A stretch of 64,000 nucleotides of DNA, taken from NCBI RefSeq assembly GCF_019469185.1, contig NZ_CP048264.1, positions 620,001 to 684,000 on the forward strand, written 5' to 3'. Positions 46,301-54,442 of the stretch are shown in pieces. The notes beneath the pieces were generated by a model. The model searched no databases. It saw nothing but the letters and a program-made list of their open reading frames with translations, and was not told the origin of the DNA. Source of the DNA: Gilliamella sp. ESL0441. Lineage in GTDB: Bacteria; Pseudomonadota; Gammaproteobacteria; Enterobacterales; Orbaceae. The position numbers were made by a program, and so were the translations under genes. Each line of letters starts with the position of its first letter. Within the stretch, counting starts at the first letter, position 1.

Positions 46301-46356
46301 TGTTGCTAGACAGTCGGTCTAAAAATTATAGACCGATTGTCTAGTCTATTGCAACA
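46301..46356 (-). promoter_or_regulatory. acuI promoter overlapped by two TetR-type operators
   Basis: Two 15-bp palindromes of form TAGAC-N5-GTCTA lie at 46307-46321 and 46329-46343, and are near mirror images of each other; outer TGTTGC/GCAACA (46301-46306, 46351-46356) extends the symmetry. On the minus strand TTGCAA (46349-46354) and a perfect TATAAT (46325-46330), 18 nt apart, make a promoter whose spacer holds one operator while the other covers the start site. NemR/AcuR-type repressors are known to use such TAGAC-type palindromes. Repression by occlusion is inferred. Confidence 0.75.
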
Positions 46357-46466
46357 GATATTAATCAAGCTATTGAAGCGCTAAAATCGCCATCAATCGT
46401 ATTAATCAATCGGGTTAATTTTAGGGTTATTTCAGTCAGCCTAAACTTGTATGACGGCTTTAATAT
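46357..46466. other. Remaining gap upstream of acuI operator
   Basis: Together with the operator and the autotransporter terminator this fills the 312-nt space between acuI and the autotransporter stop. A plus-strand frame here (from 46345 on) looks codon-like without a usable start; it is discussed as a possible gene remnant. Confidence 0.3.
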
Positions 46467-46506
46467 AAAAAAACCGATATTTGTTTGATCACATAATATC
46501 GGTTTT
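46467..46506 (-). terminator. Intrinsic terminator of autotransporter 1
   Basis: AAAACCGATATT (46470-46481) pairs with AATATCGGTTTT (46495-46506), with a run of seven A on the plus strand (T-tract on the minus strand) at the end. It starts 20 nt after the stop of the 1681-aa autotransporter. Confidence 0.9.
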
Positions 46507-46526
46507 AATTGGGTTGTTATATTAAT

Positions 46527-49500
46527 TTACCAGTTGGCCTTGATGCCTATTGACCCATTTATTGGGGCTTTGACTCTGGCATTGCCACCATTTGACCAAG
46601 TGTGACCCAATTCACCGTAGGCGGTAAATTGCGTGTTGATGTCAACGCTTCCACCAATCGCTAATTCGGTACTGGTATGTGACGCACCACTACGGATTGT
46701 CTTGGTGTAACTTGGTGTAGCGAAGTGGGTACGATCATCACCATTTGGCGAATAGAACAGATTTACTCGCGCATAGGGTCTTAATGTACCAAAATCCATA
46801 GCAAAATCGTTTTCGAGTCTACCCCCAATACGGAATAGCCAAGCATTATTATTACTATGTTTGACGGTTGTGTTACCATTTATATGGCTTTTATCCAGAT
46901 CGAGCCACTGGTGTATAATCTGTGCTTGAGGTTCTAGCTTCCAACCCATATCACTGAATGTAAACGGTTTACCTAATTCGAGTGAAGCGGTGGCGCCATA
47001 GCCTTTTTGTTTGCTGTTGGTGTTACTGTTTGGTTTGATATTGACTTTATGTCGTGCAGCTTGCACCACTAAATCCAGATAACTGCCGTCATCATGCGTG
47101 TAAGTCCCATAAGCACCAACAAAATACGTGTTAGTCGTATTTTTTCCAACATGTCCATTTACACCACTAGCAAACCCGTTAACTTTTAAGTCACCGTATA
47201 GATAACCAAAATAAGTACCTATACGCCAGTCATTATCTTGCCAGATATCACTACCTAATTGTAAACCGGTGTAATTTCCTTTGCTGTGAGTATTCAATAC
47301 GCCGTTTTGTTTGATATCATTGCGCGCTGCAATGAATCTACCCCATGTGTTAGTGACATCGTTGCTTGGCGTATTACCAATGCGTTGGTGCAGATTGCTA
47401 AGCATGATAATATCCGCTTGACGTAATTGCTTACTCACCGCTGAATAAAGTGGGGCCTCTTTTCGGTAAGTTAAACGTTTGTTGTTGGTATTATTCTTCT
47501 GATCTTTTTGATGATTTGAATCAATAATAGGGTTTAAATCGTGATTATTTTCGTCATCGTTAGAATCAGTTGTACCCGAGTTATTTTCTTCATTCTCTGA
47601 ATGAGTATTATTCTTGTCGGTATTTTGATCTTCATTTAGGTTGTCCAAATAGGAGCGTAAATACCAATTATCATTTTGATGATTGAGATCACCTTTATAA
47701 AGATAATATTCGAAAGCGCCGACATCTAAATGTCCACCTTGAAGATTGAATGCGTCATTGGTACTACTACCGGTCACATTTACCACTTTAATGCCATTTG
47801 TATTTGTGGTGTCCGCCCCAATTCCATTGACATTATTTATCTGTAATTGTGTTTGTCCAGTTACATGACCATTCACATTTAATCTATCGGTATCACTTTC
47901 ACTACCTTGTACCACGGTATCCAGTATTAATTTACCATTGTTGCCGACATAGTCACCGTTAATTATTAAATTTTCGCCAGCCTTTGAATTACTCAGCGTT
48001 ATGGTACCTGCGTTATTGATGGTACCGTTTACCGTAGCTTGATTTAATGATGTTTGTAATTTCAAAACAGAATCAGCGTTTAAGGTAAGGTTTTGAGTAT
48101 CTAAATCGCCTGTTAATGTAAATGTTATCCCTTGCCCTACATTGATATTTTCCCAATTTAGCACAGATACATCGCCACTACGCCCCGTACTTGTTGATGA
48201 TCCTGTCAGATCTTGGTAAAGATTCAGTGTATCGGTTGACGATGATTGTGAACTGCGTATTGTATCACTACCACCATCAATAATCGTGAGGTCGGTAATA
48301 TTCGCATTTTTATGAATGGTGAGGGTATCATTACCCGTGCCAAGTAGGATTTGTCCACTGATTTTTGAACCATCATTGAGGGTAATTATCGCATCACTAA
48401 TTTCATTTTTAATTGATGCGCCTACTAGGGCTGAAACATCCGATCCTGCATTAAGATTGATATAGGTTTTTGTCCCAACATTACCTGATGAGTAAATGCC
48501 AGCACCAGGAAGGTTAAGTTGATTTTGCCCCTTACCAACTACCGTGCCTGCGATATCAATTTTAGTTATGCCTGTCCCGTTATTGGTGACATTAATCCCA
48601 CTATTTAGTCCAATTATTCTACCAGCCTTTTGGGATAAGATGAGATCGCTTGATGTATTGCCGTTTTTAACTAATATTCCCGAACCATTATCACCATTAA
48701 TATTTCCTGATACAATAATAGATGAAATCCCTGTTCCTAAATTACTCACATTGATACCATTATCTGAACTGGTTACGTTACTGGTTGCCCTTTGTTCAAT
48801 ATATAAATGTTGAGCTTTATTTTTATTGGACGCTGAAATCGCATCTCCACGTCCAGCTTGAATGTTACCTCCGACAGTAATGGATGTCGATCCTAATCCT
48901 TGGTTAGTCAGATTGACCCCATTTTTACTTCCTTGAATATGTGCCTGATTTTGGAGTGAAAAGATTAAATCTTTTGTTGTAACATCATTAGCCACAATGA
49001 TTGCATCTAAAGAATGGCTTAGGACAGATCCATTAATGTTAATAGAGGTTGAACCACGACCTTTATTCACTAAATTGATGCCATTGAGTTGTCCTGTAAT
49101 GGTGGCATTATTATCAAGTATTACCGATAAATCATTAGCGGTTGAATCATTTGAAGCAACGATTGCATCATAAGTTGAACCGGTTACATTACCGGTTAAT
49201 GTTATATAAGATGAACCTTTACCTTTGTTGGTAATATTGATACCGTTTTTTTGGCCTGTAATGTTACCTTGTATATGATTTATCTTCATATCTGTTGTAT
49301 GGACATCGTTAACAGCATATAACCCATCATATTTTGCACCGATTACATCTCCCGACGTGGTAATGTTGGTTTCACCTAGACCACTGTTCGCCATATTGAT
49401 ACCGTTTAATGCACCATAAATATTTCCTGATGATTGCTTAACGGTTAGATCATGTGAATTGGTGCCATTTAAGGCGTACATACCGTCATTTTTCTGTCCT

Positions 49501-51572
49501 TTTATCACACCTGATGTTGAAATAGACGTCGATCCATTGCCATGATTGGCAATGTTGATCCCATTGGCATTCCCGTTAATGATGCCTGCCGATTGTGTAA
49601 TAGATAAATTTTGAGTGTTTGATTGATTCGCGGCATATAAACCGTCGTTATTATTGCCAAATACTTCGCCTGATGTGGTAATAGTGGTTGAACCTTTACC
49701 GCTATTGGCCATGTTTATTCCATTTAAATTACCAGAAATTTTTCCACCTTTTTGGTTGACGGTAATGTTTTGTGTGTTGATATCATTAAAGGCATACATA
49801 CCATCATTATTTTTCCCAATGACTTCACCCGATGTGGTAATTTGGGTTGAACCATTGCCTTTGTTCGCCATGTTTATGCCATTTTTATTACCTTGAATAC
49901 TTCCGTCTGATTGTTCGACGGTGAGATGCTGAGTGGTAGTATCATTAAGGGCAAACATACCATCATTTTGGTTGCCTAACACTTTTCCTTGTGTTGTTAT
50001 GAATGTGGATCCCTTTCCTTTATTAGCAAGATTAATCCCGTTCGTATTGCCACTGATTTTGCCACCGTTTTGTTTAATCGTCAGATCTTGCGTGTTGACA
50101 TCATTCGCCACATACATGCCATCATTATTTTCGCCTATGACATCACCCACTGAGTTAATGGTGGTTGATCCGTTTCCTTGGTTGGCAAGATTGATGCCAT
50201 TAAGCTTGCCATTTATAGTGCCCCCAGATTGATGCACAGTAAGGTCATGCGTACTGTTACCGTTATAGGAGTATAGCCCATCATTTTCAGTACCAATAAT
50301 ATTACCTAAGGTGGTGATAAAGGTTGAGCCTTTACCATTATTCGCCATATTGATCCCGTTTTGCTTACCTTGAATCTTGCCGGATAACTGATTAAGTGTG
50401 AGGTCATGGGCATTGGCATGATTAGCATTGAATAACCCGTCATTTTGATCACCAATGACATCACCTGAAGTCGTAACCAGTGTTGAACCGTTACCATTAT
50501 TTGTCATGTTAATACCATTTGTACTACCATGAATCGTGCCTTCTAATTGGTTAACGGTGAGATCTTCTGTATGTTCTTTGTTGACGACAAACATGCCATT
50601 TGCTGTTTGACCTTCAACACTTCCAGATGCATTAATCAACGTCGATCCTATACCGTTGTTTATAATATTGACACCATTTGCGTGGCCTTTAATACTACTG
50701 CCATTCATTTGTGTAACGGTGATGTCTTTGGCTGTGGTATCATTAAATATGTAAATTCCTTCATGTTGGCTACCAATGACTTCGCCAGAGGTAGTGACCG
50801 TTGTCGAGCCGGTTCCGCTATTGTTTGCATAAATACCGTTTGTTCTGCCCGATATACTTCCTATCAGTTGGATAACCTTAAGATCCTTTGCACTTGTCGC
50901 ATTATCAGCTTGTATTCCGTTGGCTGCTTCACCAACAACGCGTCCAGAAGTGGTTAGTGTTGTGGTTCCGTTACCTTTATTCTCGACTTTGATCCCATTT
51001 TTTTTACCCTGAATGGTACTGTTACCCATTTGTGATACTTTTAAATCTTTTGTGGTTTCGGTATTGTTTACCGCGAGCCCATTCTCAGCTTTTCCTGTAA
51101 TCACGCCTGATAGCATGATGTTACTTGAACCAATACCGCCGTGAGTAATATTCACTCCACTGGCTTCACCAGTTATGGAGCCAGCCGCTTGGTTAAAAGT
51201 AAAATCACTGGTGTTACTGTCGGTTGTGTAATCGTATCCATCACTCGAGTTGTTAATGTCGTTTGATATAGTGATGTTTTTTGAGGTGGCAAAAATACTT
51301 ATGCCAGCGCTGTGATTAATAAAATTCTGTAGAGGATTACCGCCGTATGGCAAATTTAATGATTGATTAATGTTGTGTTTTTGTAAAACAATTGCATTAT
51401 TTAAATCGTTTGCCGTGTCACTTGCATAACTGTAATTTGTTAATACCATACTTAAACTCACAACAGTAAGCAATTTGACCGAAAAACTTTTCCCTTTTGT
51501 TTGGGTATTTTCCGAAGTTGGTACATAACTTTGACGTACTGCATCCCAAATAAGCCTATAAATTTTGTTCAT
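46527..51572 (-). CDS. Large ESPR autotransporter with 53-residue repeats (1)
   Basis: 1681-aa type V secreted surface protein. Residues 1-50 form an extended signal peptide (MNKIYRLIWDAVRQSYVPTSE, cleavage after SYA). The passenger has about 16.5 imperfect repeats of 53-54 residues from about residue 135 to 1010 (core NGIN-x-x-N-x-G-x-GST-x-x-T-x-G), predicted beta-helix. A pertactin-like region and an acidic Asn/Asp-rich linker (about 1325-1375) follow. The last 280 residues are an autotransporter beta-barrel (GNYTGLQLGSDIW, TYFVGAYGTYTHDDGSYLD), ending in the outer-membrane signal KANW. Likely adhesin. AGAGGAAATA precedes the ATG. Confidence 0.93.
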   Translation of the reverse strand: MNKIYRLIWDAVRQSYVPTSENTQTKGKSFSVKLLTVVSLSMVLTNYSYASDTANDLNNAIVLQKHNINQSLNLPYGGNPLQNFINHSAGISIFATSKNITISNDINNSSDGYDYTTDSNTSDFTFNQAAGSITGEASGVNITHGGIGSSNIMLSGVITGKAENGLAVNNTETTKDLKVSQMGNSTIQGKKNGIKVENKGNGTTTLTTSGRVVGEAANGIQADNATSAKDLKVIQLIGSISGRTNGIYANNSGTGSTTVTTSGEVIGSQHEGIYIFNDTTAKDITVTQMNGSSIKGHANGVNIINNGIGSTLINASGSVEGQTANGMFVVNKEHTEDLTVNQLEGTIHGSTNGINMTNNGNGSTLVTTSGDVIGDQNDGLFNANHANAHDLTLNQLSGKIQGKQNGINMANNGKGSTFITTLGNIIGTENDGLYSYNGNSTHDLTVHQSGGTINGKLNGINLANQGNGSTTINSVGDVIGENNDGMYVANDVNTQDLTIKQNGGKISGNTNGINLANKGKGSTFITTQGKVLGNQNDGMFALNDTTTQHLTVEQSDGSIQGNKNGINMANKGNGSTQITTSGEVIGKNNDGMYAFNDINTQNITVNQKGGKISGNLNGINMANSGKGSTTITTSGEVFGNNNDGLYAANQSNTQNLSITQSAGIINGNANGINIANHGNGSTSISTSGVIKGQKNDGMYALNGTNSHDLTVKQSSGNIYGALNGINMANSGLGETNITTSGDVIGAKYDGLYAVNDVHTTDMKINHIQGNITGQKNGINITNKGKGSSYITLTGNVTGSTYDAIVASNDSTANDLSVILDNNATITGQLNGINLVNKGRGSTSININGSVLSHSLDAIIVANDVTTKDLIFSLQNQAHIQGSKNGVNLTNQGLGSTSITVGGNIQAGRGDAISASNKNKAQHLYIEQRATSNVTSSDNGINVSNLGTGISSIIVSGNINGDNGSGILVKNGNTSSDLILSQKAGRIIGLNSGINVTNNGTGITKIDIAGTVVGKGQNQLNLPGAGIYSSGNVGTKTYINLNAGSDVSALVGASIKNEISDAIITLNDGSKISGQILLGTGNDTLTIHKNANITDLTIIDGGSDTIRSSQSSSTDTLNLYQDLTGSSTSTGRSGDVSVLNWENINVGQGITFTLTGDLDTQNLTLNADSVLKLQTSLNQATVNGTINNAGTITLSNSKAGENLIINGDYVGNNGKLILDTVVQGSESDTDRLNVNGHVTGQTQLQINNVNGIGADTTNTNGIKVVNVTGSSTNDAFNLQGGHLDVGAFEYYLYKGDLNHQNDNWYLRSYLDNLNEDQNTDKNNTHSENEENNSGTTDSNDDENNHDLNPIIDSNHQKDQKNNTNNKRLTYRKEAPLYSAVSKQLRQADIIMLSNLHQRIGNTPSNDVTNTWGRFIAARNDIKQNGVLNTHSKGNYTGLQLGSDIWQDNDWRIGTYFGYLYGDLKVNGFASGVNGHVGKNTTNTYFVGAYGTYTHDDGSYLDLVVQAARHKVNIKPNSNTNSKQKGYGATASLELGKPFTFSDMGWKLEPQAQIIHQWLDLDKSHINGNTTVKHSNNNAWLFRIGGRLENDFAMDFGTLRPYARVNLFYSPNGDDRTHFATPSYTKTIRSGASHTSTELAIGGSVDINTQFTAYGELGHTWSNGGNARVKAPINGSIGIKANW
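48528..51170 (-). repeat. Passenger repeat array of autotransporter 1 (about 16.5 x 159 bp)
   Basis: Protein-level repeats with 53-54-residue period; the central copies (units 5-12) are most alike (GINMAN-x-G-x-GST-x-ITTSG-x-V-x-G), while the outer copies have drifted. This pattern fits expansion from the centre by unequal recombination. Confidence 0.88.
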
Positions 51573-51978
51573 TATTTCCTCTCACTTAATCAGAGATATT
51601 TATATTTATGTAAAATATAGCTTTTAATTTAAATGAAAATGCTGATAGAAAATTAACCAAATGAATATTTGTTATTAATGTAACGAGATACAAAAAACTT
51701 ATGAAAATTTAATGCATTATGTAAAGATATTTATGAATACAAATAAAATCGCTTTATTTACAAATAAAATGATGAAACGAAGTACAAGGTGAAAAGATTG
51801 TCTATTGAAATTATCGATTATTTTTTGCTTGAAAAGATAGTACGATAATTCGCTATTATTTGTATCATATTGCCTAATGATAGGCAATCAAAATAATATA
51901 AATTGTCTTTTAAAGGTTATTTAAGTGTGCGTAACATGAATTGGTTAGGAGGGAATAAATCATAATTAACCATTGGTA
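51573..51978. other. AT-rich region upstream of autotransporter 1
   Basis: 406 nt between the autotransporter start and the tetR stop, both minus strand. It must hold the autotransporter promoter. There are several AT-rich -10-like stretches, none with a convincing -35. No further gene is seen. Confidence 0.4.
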
Positions 51979-52584
51979 TTATTGAATTATTTTATCTAAA
52001 AAAAGTTGAATAAACAGATCTAAAGGTGCCGATTTTTTTATTAATTTGCTACGAGTTACGGCGCCTTCCCAACCAATCCAAAAAAATTCTGCAAGGGCTT
52101 TACAGTTTACCGCTGAACTCAGTTCTCCGCATTGTTGTGCCTGTAATAAACAGTGTTCTAGTTTGGTCTGCCAATTTTGTAAAATCTGTTCAAGTAGTTG
52201 TGCATACCCTTCCGGTAATAACGATTCTTCTTGGATTAGTTCGCCAATTAAGCAACCACGATTAAAATCATATTTTGCCATGCCTTGTTTAGCATCTTCA
52301 TAAAAAGCTTTGATTCTCGCAAGTGGTGATGATATTAAGCTGTCGGTTAGATGTTTATCTAATTTATGACTAAAAAAGCTATCATAAGACGCGATAATGG
52401 CTCGCCCAAAATCTTCTTTACTTTTGAAGTAGTAATAAAATGACCCTTTGGGTACACCAACCTGTTTCAATATACTTTCTAGATTTGAGGATAGGTAGCC
52501 ATAAGTTGTCATTAACGCCATGCCACTACGGATCAATGCTGCTTTAGTGTCGTTACCTTTTTTTGAGAATGACTGTGTTGACAT
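51979..52584 (-). CDS. TetR/AcrR family regulator (AcuR/NemR-like)
   Basis: 201-aa repressor. The N-terminal helix-turn-helix is clear (TKAALIRSGMALMTTYGYLSSN, then LKQVGVPKGSFYYYFKSKEDFG, residues 13-62). The ligand domain has the TetR_C segment CLIGELIQEESLLPEGYAQLL and FFWIGWEGAVTRSKL found in AcuR/NemR-type regulators, with single Cys residues at the CLIG (near 111) and later that could sense electrophiles. It is a good candidate to bind the operators in front of acuI, 5.8 kb away, with which it usually sits side by side. Confidence 0.88.
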   Translation of the reverse strand: MSTQSFSKKGNDTKAALIRSGMALMTTYGYLSSNLESILKQVGVPKGSFYYYFKSKEDFGRAIIASYDSFFSHKLDKHLTDSLISSPLARIKAFYEDAKQGMAKYDFNRGCLIGELIQEESLLPEGYAQLLEQILQNWQTKLEHCLLQAQQCGELSSAVNCKALAEFFWIGWEGAVTRSKLIKKSAPLDLFIQLFLDKIIQ

Positions 52585-52672
52585 AGTGATTTATAGGGGG
52601 TTTTCAAATTGTTAAAAAGATTCTCATAATAATGAGTCGTTTTAATAAAAGCAATCTTATTGTGCATGTGGG

Positions 52673-52761
52673 TTATAGACACCATCATGAATGGTGTCTA
52701 TAACATTGTTAAAATGTGACTTTCATCGCAAAGCATGATAATGGTTAGATTATCATGCTTT
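52673..52761 (-). terminator. Tandem 13-bp hairpins between sstT and tetR
   Basis: Two perfect 13-bp hairpins: TTATAGACACCAT/ATGGTGTCTATAA (52673-52703) and AAAGCATGATAAT/ATTATCATGCTTT (52730-52761 with one extra T). They lie downstream of sstT and about 90-180 nt upstream of the tetR start. Neither has a strong T-tract. The first contains TAGAC and GTCTA, the half-sites of the acuI operators, so it might act as an autoregulatory site. Confidence 0.55.
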
Positions 52762-52838
52762 TGGGAGGTATTTAAGCAGTGAAGTATTTTGTTTGATTAA
52801 CTTATTGTTTAAATAATCCTTCATGAAAAAATAAGATG

Positions 52839-54089
52839 TCAGTTTAATGCCGATTGTTTCTTTTGCGCTGCTGATGATACAGCACCGATAAACACCACAT
52901 CACTGGATGAGTTTAATGCGGTTTCAACGGAGTCTTGAATGACACCTATTGCAATGCCGATACCAATCACTTTTGCTGAAATTTCATTCGGTATGCCAAA
53001 CATACTACAGGCAACCGGAATAAGAAGCAGTGAGCCACCGGCAATACCTGATGCACCACAAGCACATATAGAAGTAATAATACAAAGTAAAAGTGCTGAG
53101 TAGATATCGACATGGATATTAGCACTTGCTGGCATTGAGTTGACAGTGGCAAGTGTCAGAACGGTTATGGTAATTGCCGCCCCAGACATATTAATCGCAG
53201 CACCAAGTGGCACAGCAACCGAATAGGTATCTTCATCCATTTTATATTTTTTACAGATTTCAATATTAACAGGAATATTGGCGGCAGAACTACGGGTAAA
53301 AAAGGCGGGGATCGCACTTTCTTTTAAAGATGTAAATACTAATGGATAAGGGTTTTTACGCATAACCAGAAATGCGAGTAGGGGATTAATCACTAATGCA
53401 ACAATCAGCATACAAGCGACTAATACAATCAGTAAATGCGCATATTTTAATAATTCACCAAAGCCTGTTTCTGCCAGTGTTGATGCTACAAGTCCAAATA
53501 CACCAAGGGGCGCAAAACGGATGATAATTCTCACAATAAATGAGATAGCATAAGACAAATCGCTCATCATGGTTTTGGTTGTTTCACTTGAGTGCCTTAA
53601 GGCTAAACCAATGCCCACACCCCATATAATTAAGCCAATATAGTTGGCGTTAATAAGGGCACTAACAGGGTTATCGATCATCTTTTCTAATAAGGTTTTT
53701 AATACCGCTGAAATGCCATTAGGTGGAGTAAGGGTTAAATTTTCAAGCGTATCACCAAATGAGATTTGCGACGGAAATAGAAAGCTGGCAACGGTGGCTA
53801 ATAATGCTGCCAACATCATTCCAGTCAAATAGAGCGCAATTAAGGGTTTCATGTTTGCTTGTTTACCTCGTTGGTGATTGGCAATTGAGGCAATAACAAG
53901 AATTAAAACCAGTATTGGCGCAACGGATTTAAGCGCATTAATAAAAAGTCCTCCAATCAAAGACATATCTAAGGCGGTTTCTTTTGAGACGGCAGCCAAA
54001 ATAATGCCTAAAATTAATCCTAATAGTATCTGTGGTATTAATCCTACTTTCAGATAGAAACGAACTAATGGATTGGATGATTGACTCAT
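52839..54089 (-). CDS. sstT: Sodium/serine-threonine symporter SstT
   Basis: Inner-membrane Na+-coupled importer of serine and threonine (DAACS family), 416 aa. It aligns along its length with E. coli Sst[23 protein letters not shown], the signature [20 protein letters not shown] near residue 285 (helical hairpin 1), [19 protein letters not shown] and [22 protein letters not shown] chose ATG at 54089 ([17 protein letters not shown]) with AGGA 8 nt upstream; an earlier start 54 nt upstream gives an unsupported extension. It stands alone. Confidence 0.95.
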   Translation of the reverse strand: MSQSSNPLVRFYLKVGLIPQILLGLILGIILAAVSKETALDMSLIGGLFINALKSVAPILVLILVIASIANHQRGKQANMKPLIALYLTGMMLAALLATVASFLFPSQISFGDTLENLTLTPPNGISAVLKTLLEKMIDNPVSALINANYIGLIIWGVGIGLALRHSSETTKTMMSDLSYAISFIVRIIIRFAPLGVFGLVASTLAETGFGELLKYAHLLIVLVACMLIVALVINPLLAFLVMRKNPYPLVFTSLKESAIPAFFTRSSAANIPVNIEICKKYKMDEDTYSVAVPLGAAINMSGAAITITVLTLATVNSMPASANIHVDIYSALLLCIITSICACGASGIAGGSLLLIPVACSMFGIPNEISAKVIGIGIAIGVIQDSVETALNSSSDVVFIGAVSSAAQKKQSALN

Positions 54090-54379
54090 AATTGTTTTCC
54101 TATTTTGAAACAAAATCTGTATAACAAGCCGAAACAGTACCATAATTCATTAGTATCTTTATAGAAAATAATCATTATCATAATGTTTTTTTATATAGCG
54201 CTTAAGATAATTATTAAGATTAATTATGAAGTGATGTGAAAGCGATTTTAAATCGTTGCTAGAAAACGATAATTAATATCACAAAAGTCTAAAAATATAA
54301 TTTTAGTTTTTATCGATTTGGAAGCGTGATTAGATGAATGATTGGGGTTTAATAATAAAATTAGTAAACAAATATAAAG
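54090..54379. other. Upstream region of sstT
   Basis: Most of the 353-nt gap between sstT and autotransporter 2. It contains a Fur-like AT-rich element (54161-54179, 13 of 19 positions by my count) about 70 nt before sstT; otherwise nothing recognisable. The autotransporter 2 terminator closes the gap. Confidence 0.35.
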
Positions 54380-54413
54380 ATAAAACCGATAGGAACAACT
54401 TTATCGGTTTTAT
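54380..54413 (-). terminator. Intrinsic terminator of autotransporter 2
   Basis: ATAAAACCGATA pairs with TATCGGTTTTAT around a 10-nt loop, 30 nt after the stop. The ACCGATA core is shared with the terminator of autotransporter 1, so the gene pair was copied with its 3' flank. Confidence 0.8.
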
Positions 54414-54442
54414 CTGTTTTTGAATTAGGATGCTAAGTAATA

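Noticed and set aside
48544..50957. Several plus-strand reading frames of 80-136 codons inside autotransporter 1
   Set aside because: They are antisense shadows of the repeats, with similar repetitive peptides, no ribosome-binding sites and a strong gene on the other strand.
48528..51170. Regularly spaced repeats reminiscent of a CRISPR or satellite array
   Set aside because: The 159-bp period is in phase with codons of a long open frame and the repeats are imperfect at the DNA level but regular in protein; they are passenger repeats of an autotransporter.
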